DNA of 64,000 nucleotides from Sphingopyxis panaciterrulae (GTDB lineage Bacteria; Pseudomonadota; Alphaproteobacteria; Sphingomonadales; Sphingomonadaceae): the NCBI RefSeq assembly GCF_014199295.1, contig NZ_JACIJH010000016.1, positions 1-64,000 on the forward strand, read 5' to 3'. A program made the position numbers and the translations under genes. Positions 16,283 through 26,819 of the stretch are shown in pieces. The notes below the pieces were generated by a model, which worked only from the letters and a program-made list of their open reading frames with translations, was not told the DNA's origin and searched no databases. The first letter of the stretch is position 1; each line of letters begins with the position of its first letter.

Positions 16283-17968
16283 ATGAAATCCATCGCCACG
16301 CTGGCGGCGCTGCTGCTGCTTGCCGTCCCCGCCAATGCGCAGGACACCATAATCTACCGCGGCGGCCCGATCGTCACGATGGACGGCGACAGCCCGCAGA
16401 CGGTTGAGGCGGTCGTCACCAAGGACGGCCGCATCGCCTATGTCGGCGACGAGGCGGGCGCCCGCGCCGCGGCCGGCGCCGATGCCGCGATCCACGATCT
16501 TCACGGCGCGACGATGCTGCCCGGCTTCGTCGACGCCCATTCGCATTTCTCGGCGATGATGCAGATGGCGGGCGGGCTCGACCTCGACGATCCATCGCTA
16601 CCGCCGGTCACCGACATCCCGTCGCTGCAGGCCGCGATCCGTGCCTTCATCGACGCCCGCGCGATTCCCGCGGGCGGCTGGGTGGTGGTCTGGCAATATG
16701 ACAATGAGGCGCTGCCCGAAAAGCGCCATATCACCCGCGCCGAGCTCGATGCGGTGGCGGCGGACCGCAAGATCGTCGTCTTGCATCGCTCGCTGCACGC
16801 GCTGGTTGCCAACAGCGCCGCACTCGCCGCCGCGAAGCTGACCGACGCCAGCCAGCCGCCGCCGGGGGGCATGTTCCTGCGCGACGCGCAGGGGCACCTC
16901 AACGGCGCGCTGCTCGAAACCGCCGCCTTCGTGATGATCGGGGCGATGCCGAAACCCGACGAGGCGCACCGACTCGCCGCGCTCGACGTCGCGCAGCAGC
17001 GCTATTTCGCGAAGGGCTATACCCACGCGCAGGACGGCGCGACCATGCCCGCCGACCTTCCCTTCATGACCGGCGCAGCGGTGCGCGAGCGGCTGAAGAT
17101 CGACCTTGCCCTCCTGCCCTTTTACGCCGGGCTCGACGCCTTGCTGGCCGACCCGGACATCCGCTTCGGCGAGTATCGCGGCCATGTGAAGCTGCAGGGG
17201 GTCAAATTCGTGCTCGACGGGTCGGTGCAGGCGCGCACCGGCTATTTCACCCGCGACTATAAGCAGGGCAGCCCCGACGGCGCGCATCCCTGGCACGGCA
17301 AGGCCAATCTGACCGACGAGGCTTTTCTGGCGGCCGCGCGCAAGGTCAACGACCGCGGCTGGCAGATCTTCGCCCACGCAAACGGCGACGCCGCGATCGA
17401 CATGGCGATCCGCACTTTCGACGCGCTGGGCATCAGGGCCGAGGACGACCGCCGCCCGATCGTCATCCACTCGCAGTTCCAGCGCCGCGACCAGTTCGCC
17501 GCCTACAAGCGGATCGGCGTCGGCCCCGCCTATTTCACCAACCACGCCTGGTATTGGGCCGATGTCCACCGGACCAACTTTCCGAAGGAAATCGTCGATT
17601 TCATCAGCCCGATGAAATCGGCGAAGGCCGCGGGGCTGATCATATCCAACCACAGCGATTTTCCGGTGACGCCGATCGACCCGATGTTCATGCTGTGGAC
17701 GTCGATGGCGCGCGTTTCGCCCACCGGCGTGGTCAGCGGGCCGGACGAGCGCGTCGATGCCTATACGGGCCTTCAGGCGCTGACCACCGGCCCGGCGTGG
17801 CAGATTTTCGAAGAAGACCGCAAGGGACGCATCAAGCCCGGCCTGCTCGCCGATTTCGTGATCCTCGACAAAAATCCGCTGACGACGCCGGTTGACGCAA
17901 TCAAGGATATCGAGACACTGGAAACGATCAAGGAAGGCAAGAGCGTCTGGCGGGCGCCGGGGAACTGA
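16283..17968 (+). CDS. Exported amidohydrolase, YtcJ/NfdA-like
   Basis: 561-residue metal-dependent hydrolase of the amidohydrolase superfamily. A signal peptide covers about residues 1-20 (LLLLAVPANA). The first metal motif is GFVDAHSHFSAMM (His-x-His), with later metal-site histidines in FAHANGDAAIDMA and IVIHSQFQ; the segment HSDFPVTPIDPMFMLWTSM near the end is typical of the YtcJ group. The ATG at 16283 follows GAGGGAGAGA; the frame is open upstream through repeat sequence but that part is not coding-like. Relatives include N-substituted formamide deformylase; the substrate here is unknown. It probably acts in the periplasm. Confidence 0.85.
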   Translation: MKSIATLAALLLLAVPANAQDTIIYRGGPIVTMDGDSPQTVEAVVTKDGRIAYVGDEAGARAAAGADAAIHDLHGATMLPGFVDAHSHFSAMMQMAGGLDLDDPSLPPVTDIPSLQAAIRAFIDARAIPAGGWVVVWQYDNEALPEKRHITRAELDAVAADRKIVVLHRSLHALVANSAALAAAKLTDASQPPPGGMFLRDAQGHLNGALLETAAFVMIGAMPKPDEAHRLAALDVAQQRYFAKGYTHAQDGATMPADLPFMTGAAVRERLKIDLALLPFYAGLDALLADPDIRFGEYRGHVKLQGVKFVLDGSVQARTGYFTRDYKQGSPDGAHPWHGKANLTDEAFLAAARKVNDRGWQIFAHANGDAAIDMAIRTFDALGIRAEDDRRPIVIHSQFQRRDQFAAYKRIGVGPAYFTNHAWYWADVHRTNFPKEIVDFISPMKSAKAAGLIISNHSDFPVTPIDPMFMLWTSMARVSPTGVVSGPDERVDAYTGLQALTTGPAWQIFEEDRKGRIKPGLLADFVILDKNPLTTPVDAIKDIETLETIKEGKSVWRAPGN

Positions 17969-18008
17969 CCCCGGCGCAAGCGATCAGCACGCGCCGCCGC
18001 GCTGCGGC

Positions 18009-19475
18009 TCAGCCGAGCGCCTTCTTCAGCAGTTCGTTCACCACCTGCGGATTGGCCTTGCCCTGCATCGCCTTCATCGTCTGGCCGACGAAGAAGCCGA
18101 ACAGCGCTTCCTTGCCGCCCTTATACTGCGCGACCTTGTCGGCATTGGCGGAAAGAACCTTGGCAATCTCGGCTTCGATCGCGCCGGTGTCGCTCGTCTG
18201 CTTGAGGCCATCACGGTCGACGATCGCCGCGGCCCCGTCGCCGCTCTCGAGCATCTTTTCGAACACCTGCTTGGCGATGCTGCCCGAAATCGTGCCGTCA
18301 GCGACGAGTCCGAGCAACTCGGCGGCCTGCGCCGGGCTCACCGGCGACTCCGAAATATCCTTGCCGAGCCGGTTGAGCGCGCCGAACAATTCGCTCGTCA
18401 CCCAGTTCGCCGCCGCGACCGGCTTCGCGCCCGCTTCGAGCAGCGCGTCGAACCAGCGCGCCGCCTCGACCTCGGCGGTCAGCACATCGGCGTTATAGGC
18501 CGAAATGCCTTCGCCGATGTAGCGCGCGCGCTTGGCGTCGGGCAGTTCGGGCAGGCTCGCGCGGCATTCGTCGAGGAAGGCGTCGTCGAGTTCGAGCGGC
18601 AACAGGTCGGGATCGGGGAAATAGCGGTAATCATGCGCGTCTTCCTTCGACCGCATCGAGCGCGTCTCGTTCCGGTCGGGGTCGTAGAGGCGCGTTTCCT
18701 GTACCACCGTACCGCCGCTTTCGATGAGCGCGACCTGGCGCTTCGCCTCGCCCTCGATCACCGCCATCACGAAGCGCACCGAATTGACGTTTTTCGTCTC
18801 GGTGCGCGTGCCGAACGCGTCGCCCGGCTTGCGCACGCTGACGTTCACGTCGGCGCGCATCGAGCCCTCTTCCATATTGCCATCGCACGATCCGACATAG
18901 CGCAGGATCGCGCGCAGCTTGCGCACATAGGCGCCGGCCTCGGCGGGCGAGCGCATGTCGGGCTTCGACACGATCTCCATCAGCGCGACGCCCGAGCGGT
19001 TGAGGTCGACGTAGGACATGGTCGGATGCTGGTCGTGCATCAGCTTGCCGGCGTCCTGCTCGACATGGATGCGCTCGATCCCGATGCGTTTCGCTTCGGC
19101 GATCCCAGCCTTCTCGTCCGCCTCGATCGTCAGCGAACCTTCACCGACAAGCGGATGATAAAGCTGCGAAATCTGGTAACCCTGCGGTAGATCGGCATAG
19201 AAATAATTCTTGCGGTCGAAGCGCGACCATTTGTTGATCTGCGCGTCGATCGCCATGCCGGTACGCACCGCCTGGCGGATGCACTCGCGGTTCGGCACCG
19301 GCAGCATCCCCGGCATCGCGGCATCGACCAGCGACACCTGCGTGTTCGGCTCGGCCCCGAACGCCGTGGCGGCGCCCGAGAACAGCTTGGCGTTGGAGGT
19401 AACCTGTGCGTGGACCTCAAGGCCGATCACGACCTCCCACTCGCCGGTTTCGCCCTTGATCGTGTAATTGCTCAT
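18009..19475 (-). CDS. gatB: Asp-tRNA(Asn)/Glu-tRNA(Gln) amidotransferase subunit B
   Basis: 488 residues, the kinase-transamidase subunit that phosphorylates the mischarged Glu or Asp on tRNA and receives ammonia from GatA. Conserved blocks: [20 protein letters not shown] at the start, DYHP-like [27 protein letters not shown]-like [13 protein letters not shown], and the C-terminal YqeY-type tail ending [16 protein letters not shown]. The ATG at 19475 starts the conserved region; the frame continues 17 codons upstream into a repeat. gatC and gatA lie upstream on the same strand, each gap filled by a palindromic repeat. Confidence 0.97.
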   Translation of the reverse strand: MSNYTIKGETGEWEVVIGLEVHAQVTSNAKLFSGAATAFGAEPNTQVSLVDAAMPGMLPVPNRECIRQAVRTGMAIDAQINKWSRFDRKNYFYADLPQGYQISQLYHPLVGEGSLTIEADEKAGIAEAKRIGIERIHVEQDAGKLMHDQHPTMSYVDLNRSGVALMEIVSKPDMRSPAEAGAYVRKLRAILRYVGSCDGNMEEGSMRADVNVSVRKPGDAFGTRTETKNVNSVRFVMAVIEGEAKRQVALIESGGTVVQETRLYDPDRNETRSMRSKEDAHDYRYFPDPDLLPLELDDAFLDECRASLPELPDAKRARYIGEGISAYNADVLTAEVEAARWFDALLEAGAKPVAAANWVTSELFGALNRLGKDISESPVSPAQAAELLGLVADGTISGSIAKQVFEKMLESGDGAAAIVDRDGLKQTSDTGAIEAEIAKVLSANADKVAQYKGGKEALFGFFVGQTMKAMQGKANPQVVNELLKKALG

Positions 19476-19487
19476 TACCCTAAATTC

Positions 19488-19574
19488 CGTTCGTCCTGAG
19501 CTTGTCGAAGGGCCGCCCTTCTTCAAGCGTCGGATAGAAAGTACGGCCCTTCCCCCGGACTTGATCCGGGGTCA
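19488..19574. repeat. Palindromic repeats of families A and B between gatA and gatB
   Basis: CGTTCGTCCTGAGCTTGTCG (family A) at about 19488-19513 and CCCCGGACTTGATCCGGGG (family B) ending at 19574, side by side in the gatA-gatB gap. Confidence 0.7.
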
Positions 19575-19594
19575 GGGCAAACGGAGTGAGAACC

Positions 19595-21091
19595 CTACCA
19601 CCACTTCTCCGCCCGTGCCGTGAAGCTGGCCCGCTCTTCAATGGCCAGCCCGGCGTTCAACACGCCCTGCTCGTCGAAGGCCTTGCCGATGATCTGCAAG
19701 CCCAGCGGCAGCTCTTCGCGATTCAGCGCCGCGGGGACCGACATGGCGGGCAGGCCCGCGAGGCTTGCGGGCACCGCGAACACGTCGTTCAGATACATGG
19801 CCAGCGGATCGGCGGTCTTTTCGCCGAGCCCGAACGCCGCCGACGGCGCGGTCGGCGCGAGGATCACGTCGCATGTCTCGAACGCCGCGGTGAAATCGCG
19901 CGAAATCAGCGCCCGCACCTTCTGCGCCTGCGTGTAATAGGCGTCGTAGAAGCCCGCCGACAGCACATAGGTGCCGATCATGATGCGGCGCTTGACCTCG
20001 GGTCCGAAGCCCTCGGCGCGCGTCGCAGCGTACATGTCCTGCAGCCCCGCGCCCTGCGGCAGGTCGCGGAGGCCATAACGCACGCCGTCATAGCGCGCGA
20101 GGTTCGACGAGGCTTCGGCGGGCGCGATGATATAATAGGCCGGCAGCGCATATTTGGTGTGCGGCAGGCTGATCTCGACGACCTCGGCCCCCGCATCCTT
20201 GAGCATCGCGATTCCCGCATCCCACATCGCGTCGATGTCGGGGTCGATGCCGTCGAGGCGATATTCCCTGGGAATGCCGACCTTCTTGCCCTTGAGATCG
20301 CCCGACAAAGCCGCTTCCCAATCGGGCACCGGCAGGTCGAGGCTCGTCGCGTCCTTGGCATCGAACCCCGCCATATTTTGCAGCATGATCGCGCAGTCGC
20401 GGACGTCACGCGCCATCGGCCCCGCCTGGTCGAGCGAACTGGCGAACGCCACGATGCCCCAGCGCGAGCAGCGGCCATAGGTCGGCTTGATCCCCGAAAT
20501 GCCGGTGAAGGCCGCGGGCTGGCGGATCGAGCCGCCAGTGTCGGTCCCCGTCGCCGCGGGGCAGAGCCGCGCCGCGATCGCCGCCGAAGACCCGCCCGAG
20601 GACCCGCCGGGCGCGAGCGCGGCCCCCTCTTTAAGATTTGGGCCGCCGTCCTTGCGGCGCCAAGGCGAGATCACGTTGCCGAAATAGCTGGTCTCGTTCG
20701 ACGACCCCATCGCGAACTGGTCGAGGTTCAGCTTCCCCAGCATCCCAGCGCCCGCGTCCCACAGTTTCTGCGAGACGGTCGATTCATAGCGCGGCACGAA
20801 GCCTTCGAGCATATGGCTCGCGGCGGTCGTCTGGACACCGTTGGTCGCGAACAGGTCCTTCATGCCGATCGGCACGCCCGACAGCGGCTTCAGCGTTCCG
20901 GCGGCGCGGTCGGCATCGGCCTGTTTCGCGGCGGCAAGCGCATGCTCGGGGGTCTCGACGATGAAGGCGTTGAGCGCCTTCGCGCCCGCGACATTGGCGT
21001 TGAACGCCTCGGCGACCTCGACGGCGCTGAAATCGCCCGCGCGGTGGCCGTCGCGGATCTGCGCGACGGTGAGATTGGTCAAATCAGTCAT
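19595..21091 (-). CDS. gatA: Asp-tRNA(Asn)/Glu-tRNA(Gln) amidotransferase subunit A
   Basis: 498-residue amidase that releases ammonia from glutamine for the transamidation. The amidase signature is complete: catalytic Lys in [10 protein letters not shown], the serine-rich [17 protein letters not shown], and the nucleophile Ser in [15 protein letters not shown]. It starts at ATG 21091 ([15 protein letters not shown]) and ends in the usual aromatic-rich tail. It is the middle gene of gatC-gatA-gatB. Confidence 0.97.
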   Translation of the reverse strand: MTDLTNLTVAQIRDGHRAGDFSAVEVAEAFNANVAGAKALNAFIVETPEHALAAAKQADADRAAGTLKPLSGVPIGMKDLFATNGVQTTAASHMLEGFVPRYESTVSQKLWDAGAGMLGKLNLDQFAMGSSNETSYFGNVISPWRRKDGGPNLKEGAALAPGGSSGGSSAAIAARLCPAATGTDTGGSIRQPAAFTGISGIKPTYGRCSRWGIVAFASSLDQAGPMARDVRDCAIMLQNMAGFDAKDATSLDLPVPDWEAALSGDLKGKKVGIPREYRLDGIDPDIDAMWDAGIAMLKDAGAEVVEISLPHTKYALPAYYIIAPAEASSNLARYDGVRYGLRDLPQGAGLQDMYAATRAEGFGPEVKRRIMIGTYVLSAGFYDAYYTQAQKVRALISRDFTAAFETCDVILAPTAPSAAFGLGEKTADPLAMYLNDVFAVPASLAGLPAMSVPAALNREELPLGLQIIGKAFDEQGVLNAGLAIEERASFTARAEKWW

Positions 21092-21099
21092 GCTAAAAC

Positions 21100-21185
21100 C
21101 CGTTCGTGCTGAGCTTGTCGAAGCACCGTTCTTTCCTTGCTGGCGTCGAAGTAGGACAGTCCTTCGACAAGCTCAGGACGAACGG
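21100..21185. repeat. Palindromic repeat, family A, between gatC and gatA
   Basis: CGTTCGTGCTGAGCTTGTCG and CGACAAGCTCAGGACGAACG face each other around about 40 bases. It fills most of the gatC-gatA gap, yet the three genes must be co-expressed, so full termination here is unlikely. Confidence 0.75.
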
Positions 21186-21206
21186 CTGAGAGGATAGCGT
21201 CAGCCA

Positions 21207-21509
21207 TCATTCGATCACCTTGGGCACGCCGAAGAAGCCGTGCTGCGGCTCGGGCGCGTTCGCCAGCACATCGTCGCGGCGGTTGCCGCCGGTCAGCGGG
21301 TCGGCGTCGACGACATCGTCGCGCAACCGCAGCGTGTTGGGGATCACCGCGGTCATCGGCTCGACCCCGGTCACGTCGACCTCGCCGAGTTGCTCGACCC
21401 AGCCGAGGATACCGTTCAATTCGCCTTCCATCGCGGTGGCTTCCGCATCGCTGATCGCGATGCGCGCCAGCGACGCGATTTTCCTTACCGTTGCCTGATC
21501 GATTGCCAT
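21207..21509 (-). CDS. gatC: Asp-tRNA(Asn)/Glu-tRNA(Gln) amidotransferase subunit C
   Basis: 100-residue clamp that wraps around GatA and GatB. Features: [17 protein letters not shown] at the start, [21 protein letters not shown] in the middle, and [20 protein letters not shown] followed by [10 protein letters not shown]. The ATG at 21509 gives the normal length; an upstream ATG would add 13 unrelated residues. First gene of the gatCAB set. Confidence 0.95.
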   Translation of the reverse strand: MAIDQATVRKIASLARIAISDAEATAMEGELNGILGWVEQLGEVDVTGVEPMTAVIPNTLRLRDDVVDADPLTGGNRRDDVLANAPEPQHGFFGVPKVIE

Positions 21510-21578
21510 TGAGTCCTGCCTTTGCGGGAGAAGCTGCGCCGCTAGCACCGCGCCGCGACCGCATCAAGCGGGCGCACC

Positions 21579-23357
21579 CTATTCGAACGGTTCGCCCGCC
21601 GGCTTCCCATCGACGAAGAATTGCCGCTGCGTCACCGGCCGCACCTCGACCGTCGCGGTTGCGAGGTCGGCGGCCGAATCGCCGGGTTGTCGTGCGGGGC
21701 GCGTCGTCCGATAATCATCGGCCCAGTCGCCGCTTTTCGGATTATGCGCAAAGAAGCCGATGCCGGACACCTGCGAAACCAGCGCTACACGATCATCGGC
21801 CAGGACATAGGCGACGCACATCGCGGTGCGGCAGGCCCCACGCCGGTCGATCAGCGCGTAGACCTCGTCCGGGAGCGCCTTGTCCGCCGGCAACACGCGC
21901 ACCCGGTCCCGAATCATCTTCGCAGCGAAGGCGGCTTCCTTCGCGTCGATGCCGTCGCCCGAATCGTGCAGATCCCAGCGATTCTTCGCCGCCAGTGCCC
22001 ATTTCGCCAGATTCGCCCGCTCCGGCCGCGGCGACCGCGCCAGCTCGGCCAGCGCCTTGCGCCCGCTCGGCCCGAAATCGAAAGCCAGCGCCGCCCAGTC
22101 GAATTTCTCGACCTTCACCGCCCCGCTTTCCAGCCGCGCGAGCTGGTCGCGGGTCGAGATGGTGCCGAAATCGAGGACCGGCAACGCAAGGAAGGCCGCG
22201 AGCAGCATCAGGGCGATCGCAAGTCTTTGCTGAAGCGGGCGGAGCCGATCATCGAACGCCCCCCGCTCCTTCGCGACGGCCCACAGCCCGGCAAGACCGT
22301 ACGCGAGCGCCACACCGACGGCGATCACGCCCCAGATGCGCTCGGGCGTCCAGCCATATTGCCCGATCCGCAGGCCCATCGACACCGCAGCGATGATCGC
22401 GAGCGGCAGCACTGCGACCGCCAGCACCGCCGCCGCGGCGCGCAGCACCCGGTTCGCCGAGCGATCTTCCGCCCCATTGCCGATCACCGCATTGGCGAGC
22501 AGCACCGCGAAGGCCGCGACCCCGAGCATCAGCCCGGCGGTCGAGAAGCCGGCATCCCACAGTTTCTGCAGCCCGGTGCCGAGCAGCGACAGCAGGAACA
22601 GCAGCAGCGCCGCCGCCAGCACCGGCGCGAGCACCGCGAGCACGATCATCACCAACCGCTGCAGCGTCGAAACCAGCCGGTCGCGCTCGCGCAGCAGGCC
22701 GACGCTGCCGCCGAACGCCGCTCCCGCGAGCATCCAGCCGAACCATTCGCCGCGCAGCAGATCGCGGATCAGCTCGATCCCGATCAGGTGGAACATCTCC
22801 CCGATCAGCGTGACGAGCAAGAAGGTCACGCCGACGAAGGCGAGGCCCGCGGCGCCGATCACCGCGTCGGTCCACGCATGGCTGTGCAGCCGCGCATAGG
22901 GCATCTGCCACAGCCGCCAGAACCGCGCGTCGGGCGCGACGTCGCGCCGCGTCTGGAACAGGGGCGTCGCGACGAGTACCGCAAGAATCCCCGACCAGAA
23001 GGGCCATTCGATCGGCGATCCATTGAGGTTGTAGCCCGCCGAATGCCAGACGATCAGCCCCATCACCGCGCCCCAGAGCAACGCAAAGCCCGCCGCCCAG
23101 TGCCAGCGGCGAAGCTCGACCCCGAGCACGAACACCACCGCCGAAATAGCGACGAAGGCCGCCAGCGCGTCGCGCCAGGCGACGTCCGGCGCATCGTAGG
23201 GCCGGTCGATCAAGAGGTGGAAGATCAGCCCGGCGACCACGCAGATCGCGGCCATGACCCACGGCCGCAGCGGCCAGGGCGCATCCATATCGTCGAGGCG
23301 GGCCGAGACGGGCCGGGGCGACTCGGGGGCGGGCGGAGTTGCGGGCGTGTCGGTCAT
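21579..23357 (-). CDS. DUF4153-like polytopic membrane protein
   Basis: 592 residues with about eleven hydrophobic helices in the first 400, then a soluble C-terminal domain of about 180 residues (RDQLARLESGAVKVEKFDW onward) that contains a Cys pair in RGACRTAMCVAYVL. The N-terminus is a short Pro-rich cytoplasmic segment. The layout fits the DUF4153 family, which has no defined activity. ATG 23357 is chosen; three more ATGs lie up to 12 codons upstream. It is separated from gatC by 69 bases and could be co-transcribed. Confidence 0.75.
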   Translation of the reverse strand: MTDTPATPPAPESPRPVSARLDDMDAPWPLRPWVMAAICVVAGLIFHLLIDRPYDAPDVAWRDALAAFVAISAVVFVLGVELRRWHWAAGFALLWGAVMGLIVWHSAGYNLNGSPIEWPFWSGILAVLVATPLFQTRRDVAPDARFWRLWQMPYARLHSHAWTDAVIGAAGLAFVGVTFLLVTLIGEMFHLIGIELIRDLLRGEWFGWMLAGAAFGGSVGLLRERDRLVSTLQRLVMIVLAVLAPVLAAALLLFLLSLLGTGLQKLWDAGFSTAGLMLGVAAFAVLLANAVIGNGAEDRSANRVLRAAAAVLAVAVLPLAIIAAVSMGLRIGQYGWTPERIWGVIAVGVALAYGLAGLWAVAKERGAFDDRLRPLQQRLAIALMLLAAFLALPVLDFGTISTRDQLARLESGAVKVEKFDWAALAFDFGPSGRKALAELARSPRPERANLAKWALAAKNRWDLHDSGDGIDAKEAAFAAKMIRDRVRVLPADKALPDEVYALIDRRGACRTAMCVAYVLADDRVALVSQVSGIGFFAHNPKSGDWADDYRTTRPARQPGDSAADLATATVEVRPVTQRQFFVDGKPAGEPFE

Positions 23358-23435
23358 GCCCCACATCTGGGCTTGTTTCGGGTGCATGCGCAAGCCAGAT
23401 AGCGGGAGCGCGAAATCGACGCGCGATCCTTTCAG

Positions 23436-23523
23436 CCCGTTCGTGCTGAGCTTGTCGAAGCATCGTCCTTTCTTGCGACGCCCGAAGAAAAGAACGGCCC
23501 TTCGACAAGCTCAGGGCGAACGG
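23436..23523. repeat. Palindromic repeat, family A, in a divergent intergenic region
   Basis: CGTTCGTGCTGAGCTTGTCG and TTCGACAAGCTCAGGGCGAA as facing arms about 50 bases apart, between the divergent DUF4153 and DUF3089 genes. Confidence 0.75.
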
Positions 23524-23558
23524 ATAAATAGCTCGACCCTCCTTTTCTCTCCCCCCGC

Positions 23559-24854
23559 ATGGAGCCCCGCTTGGCCCGCAAATTCCTTTACCTCATCGCC
23601 GCGATCATCCTCCTCGTCCTCGGCGTCGGCATCGCCTATCAGCTCGCGCCCGGCTGGTTCGGCCGCGTCGCCTTCGTGCCATCGACCGAGTTCGAGCCGC
23701 AGGCGGCGATCGCGTCCAATGCCTATGACGATGCAAAGATGTGGCTCGCGCGCCCGGGGCTCGAGGGCGATCCGTCGGCGTGGCGGCCCCAACCAGCCGG
23801 TACGCCCGCACCGCCGGCCGACAGTGCCGAGGCGCAGTCGCACGATCAACTGATCCCGCCCGCCAACGCCGCGCAATCGGCCGAGGCCCCCGCGATCGAA
23901 AAGGGCGACGCCGCGATCTTCTTCGTCCACCCGACCAGCTATTACAGCAAGTCGAGCTGGAACGCCCCGCTCGACGACGCCGACGCCAATTATCGCGCCG
24001 ACCTGTTCATGCGCGGCATGGCGAGCGCCTTTGCCGACGCGGGCGAGGTCTGGGCGCCGCGCTATCGCCAGGCGACGCTCGGCGCCTTCCTCGCCACCGA
24101 CCGGGTCACCGCGGGCAAGGCGATCGACGCCGCCTATCGCGATGTCGAGCAGGCGTTCGACGCCTTCCTCGCCGCGCAGCCGAAGAACCGGCCGATCATC
24201 CTCGCCGGCCACAGCCAGGGCGCGCTGCATATCGAAACGCTCATCAAGAACCGCATCGCCGGCACCCCGCTCGCGAAGCGTATCGTCGCGGCCTATGTCG
24301 TCGGCTGGCCGATCAGCCGCGACACCGACCTCGCCGCACTCGACCTGCCCGCCTGCGAGACGCCCGAACAGGCCAACTGCATCCTGAGTTGGGCGAGCTT
24401 CGCCGAGCCCGCCGACACGTCGATGGTCACCGAGGCCTATGACGGCACGATCGGTTATGACGGCCGCCCGCGCCGCGAGACGCGGATGCTCTGCACCAAT
24501 CCGATCACCGGCATTCCCGACACCGAGGCGCCGGCCGAGACCAATATCGGTACGCTGAAGCCCGAGGGCGGCTTCAAGGCGGGACAACTGGTCGCCGGCA
24601 AGGTGGGCGCGAAATGCGACGATGCGCGCGGTTTCCTGATGATCGGCGAAGCCGAGGCGGTGAAGCAATTCGCGCCCGGCTATGTCCTGCCGGGCAATAA
24701 TTATCACGTCTTCGACATCACCCTCTTCTGGGCGAACGTCCGCGCCGACGTGCTGCGGCGGCTGGCGACCTTCGAAGGGAAGCCGTCGCCGGTCCCGCCG
24801 CCGGCAGCGCCGGTGGCGACGCCCGCGTCGGACGCCGCAACGCCCAAGTCCTGA
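23559..24854 (+). CDS. DUF3089 alpha/beta-hydrolase-like protein
   Basis: 431 residues. An N-terminal hydrophobic helix (FLYLIAAIILLVLGVGIAYQ) anchors it in the inner membrane or acts as a signal sequence. The hydrolase core is visible: AIFFVHPTSYYSKSSW is a family block, and ILAGHSQGALH holds the GxSxG nucleophile serine. The last histidine may lie in GNNYHVFDITLFW. The tail is Pro/Ala-rich. Members are annotated as esterase or lysophospholipase-like with no proven substrate. The start ATG at 23559 lacks a strong ribosome site. Confidence 0.8.
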   Translation: MEPRLARKFLYLIAAIILLVLGVGIAYQLAPGWFGRVAFVPSTEFEPQAAIASNAYDDAKMWLARPGLEGDPSAWRPQPAGTPAPPADSAEAQSHDQLIPPANAAQSAEAPAIEKGDAAIFFVHPTSYYSKSSWNAPLDDADANYRADLFMRGMASAFADAGEVWAPRYRQATLGAFLATDRVTAGKAIDAAYRDVEQAFDAFLAAQPKNRPIILAGHSQGALHIETLIKNRIAGTPLAKRIVAAYVVGWPISRDTDLAALDLPACETPEQANCILSWASFAEPADTSMVTEAYDGTIGYDGRPRRETRMLCTNPITGIPDTEAPAETNIGTLKPEGGFKAGQLVAGKVGAKCDDARGFLMIGEAEAVKQFAPGYVLPGNNYHVFDITLFWANVRADVLRRLATFEGKPSPVPPPAAPVATPASDAATPKS

Positions 24855-24858
24855 GATC

Positions 24859-24952
24859 GTCATTGCGAGGAGCGAAGCGACGCGGCAATCTCCAGCCATC
24901 AGCCTTGCGCGCCGTTGCCCGCTGGAGATTGCTTCGCTTCGCTCGCAATGAC
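24859..24952. repeat. Palindromic repeat, family C (CATTGCGAGGAGCGAAGCG)
   Basis: GTCATTGCGAGGAGCGAAGC and GCTTCGCTTCGCTCGCAATG as facing arms around about 50 bases. A second member lies at 34141-34224. Confidence 0.75.
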
Positions 24953-24967
24953 GGCTAAGGGGCGAGG

Positions 24968-25426
24968 ATGATCGCCACCGCCGCCCCCGATTTCGCCGCA
25001 GCGCTCCCCGATGGCGGCCGCCTTGCGGGACTCGACGTCGGCACCAAGACGATCGGCGTGGCGCTCTGCGACGCAGGGTGGAGCTTCGCGACCCCCGACA
25101 AGACAATCCTCCGCAGGAAATTCGCCGCCGATCTCGAAGCATTGCGCCAGCTCGTCACCGCGCAGTCCGTCGTCGGCCTCGTCGTTGGCCTGCCGCTCAA
25201 CATGGACGGCAGCGACAGCCCACGGACCCAAAGCACCCGCGCTTTCGCCCGCAACCTCGCCCCCCTCGCCCTCCCCGTCCTGCTGTGGGACGAGCGCTGG
25301 TCGACCGCCGCGGTCGAGCGTGCGATGATCGCCGCCGACGTCAGCCGCGCCAAGCGTGCCGAACGCGTCGACAGCGCCGCGGCGGCCTTCATCCTGCAAG
25401 GCGCGATCGACGCGCTGGTGCGGTGA
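24968..25426 (+). CDS. ruvX: Putative pre-16S rRNA nuclease / Holliday junction resolvase, YqgF type
   Basis: 152-residue RNase H-fold nuclease. Family markers: [17 protein letters not shown] with the first catalytic Asp, [33 protein letters not shown] and the closing [17 protein letters not shown] with the last acidic residue. The ATG at 24968 follows AAGGGGCGAGG. It leads the pyrimidine genes by two frames on the same strand, as seen in related genomes. A role in 16S rRNA 5' maturation is known for the family; resolvase activity is less certain. Confidence 0.92.
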   Translation: MIATAAPDFAAALPDGGRLAGLDVGTKTIGVALCDAGWSFATPDKTILRRKFAADLEALRQLVTAQSVVGLVVGLPLNMDGSDSPRTQSTRAFARNLAPLALPVLLWDERWSTAAVERAMIAADVSRAKRAERVDSAAAAFILQGAIDALVR

Positions 25427-25492
25427 TCGAACCCGGGCCCGAACGCGCAAGGCAAAGGCCGGTTTTAACCTTTTGCCCCTACGCGATCCGCA

Positions 25493-25810
25493 ATGGCCGA
25501 ATATATCCTCTACTGGCTGGTCGCCGCGAACATGATGGCGTTCGTCCAGATGGTTCTCGACAAGCGATATGCCGAGGCGGGCATGCGCCGCACGCCCGAA
25601 TCCACCCTTCTCCTCTGGGCCTTCCTCGGCGGCGCCTTCGGCACCGTTCTCGCCGCGCGCATCGTCCGCCACAAGACGCGCAAGCAGCCCTTCGCGACCT
25701 GGATGCTGATCTGGCTCTGGACCGACATCATCCTGCTTGTCCTTTGGGCGCTCGGAATATTGGAGCCGCTCCTCGTCTCGACGCTTGCGAAAATCACCGC
25801 AGCCGCCTAG
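25493..25810 (+). CDS. DUF1294 small membrane protein
   Basis: 105 residues with three or four hydrophobic helices: [37 protein letters not shown] and [18 protein letters not shown]. The block [15 protein letters not shown] followed by LGGAFG and RHKTRKQPF is the DUF1294 pattern. Sits between ruvX and pyrB on the same strand, 13 bases before pyrB. Function unknown. Confidence 0.85.
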   Translation: MAEYILYWLVAANMMAFVQMVLDKRYAEAGMRRTPESTLLLWAFLGGAFGTVLAARIVRHKTRKQPFATWMLIWLWTDIILLVLWALGILEPLLVSTLAKITAAA

Positions 25811-25823
25811 ACGCTGCCCTTTA

Positions 25824-26819
25824 ATGACAAACGCAACCACCCGACCCGCCAGCGACTATCCGCCCGGCGGCGATGCCTTTCGCCATCGCCATCTGACCGG
25901 CATCGCGCAGCTCACCCCGTGGGAAATTTCCTACATCCTCGATGCCGCCGAGCAGTGGGTCGACCTCAATCGTTCGGGCGCGGCCAAGCATGACGATGCG
26001 CTCGCCGGACTGACCATCATCAACGCCTTTTTCGAAAATTCGACCCGCACGCTCCTCTCCTTCGAGATCGCGGGCAAGCGGCTCGGCGCCGACGTCGTCA
26101 ACATGCACGCCGCGCAGTCGAGCGTGAAGAAGGGCGAAACGCTGATCGACACCGCGATGACGCTGAACGCGATGCGCGCCGACGCGATCGTCATCCGCCA
26201 TTCGGCCTCGGGCGCGGTGCAACTCATCGCCGACAAGGTCGACTGCCCCGTGCTCAACGCGGGCGACGGCCGTCACGAGCATCCGACTCAGGCGCTGCTC
26301 GACGCGCTGACCATCCGCCGCCGCCTCGGCAAGGTCGAAGGCCTCACCATCGCGATCTGCGGCGACGTGCTCCACAGCCGTGTCGCGCGCTCGAACATCC
26401 TCGCGCTGACCCTGCTCGGCAACGAGGTGCGCGTCGTCGCGCCGCCGACCCTGATCCCGCCCGCGATGGAGCGGATGCACGTGGCGACCTTCACCGACAT
26501 GGACGAGGGGATCGCGGGTGCCGACGTCGTGATGATGCTCCGCCTCCAGAACGAACGGATGGACGGCGCCTACCTCCCCTCGGCGCGCGAATATCACGCG
26601 CTCTACGGTCTCACGCCGCAGCGGCTCGAAAAGGCCAAACCCGATGCCATCGTCATGCACCCCGGTCCGATGAACCGCGGGGTGGAGATCGACAGCAGCG
26701 TCGCCGACGACCCGGCGCGTTCGACGATCACCGAACAGGTCGAAATGGGGGTCGCGGTGCGCATGGCGTGCCTCGACATCCTGACCCGCCGGACGCGGAA
26801 GGTGCCGGGATGGAACTGA
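25824..26819 (+). CDS. pyrB: Aspartate carbamoyltransferase catalytic subunit
   Basis: 331 residues; joins carbamoyl phosphate and aspartate in pyrimidine synthesis. The phosphate-binding [12 protein letters not shown], the carbamoyl site [14 protein letters not shown] and the aspartate-site segment ([10 protein letters not shown]) are all present. ATG 25824 starts the normal N-terminus; the frame is open 29 codons upstream inside the DUF1294 gene. No regulatory PyrI is present. The stop codon overlaps the start of the pseudo-dihydroorotase by 10 bases, the arrangement of the Pseudomonas-type PyrB-PyrC' dodecamer. Confidence 0.97.
   Translation: MTNATTRPASDYPPGGDAFRHRHLTGIAQLTPWEISYILDAAEQWVDLNRSGAAKHDDALAGLTIINAFFENSTRTLLSFEIAGKRLGADVVNMHAAQSSVKKGETLIDTAMTLNAMRADAIVIRHSASGAVQLIADKVDCPVLNAGDGRHEHPTQALLDALTIRRRLGKVEGLTIAICGDVLHSRVARSNILALTLLGNEVRVVAPPTLIPPAMERMHVATFTDMDEGIAGADVVMMLRLQNERMDGAYLPSAREYHALYGLTPQRLEKAKPDAIVMHPGPMNRGVEIDSSVADDPARSTITEQVEMGVAVRMACLDILTRRTRKVPGWN

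Noticed and set aside
22249..23508. Arg/Ala-rich frames overlapping the DUF4153 gene
   Set aside because: They are shadows; the membrane protein frame has clear helices and the others do not.
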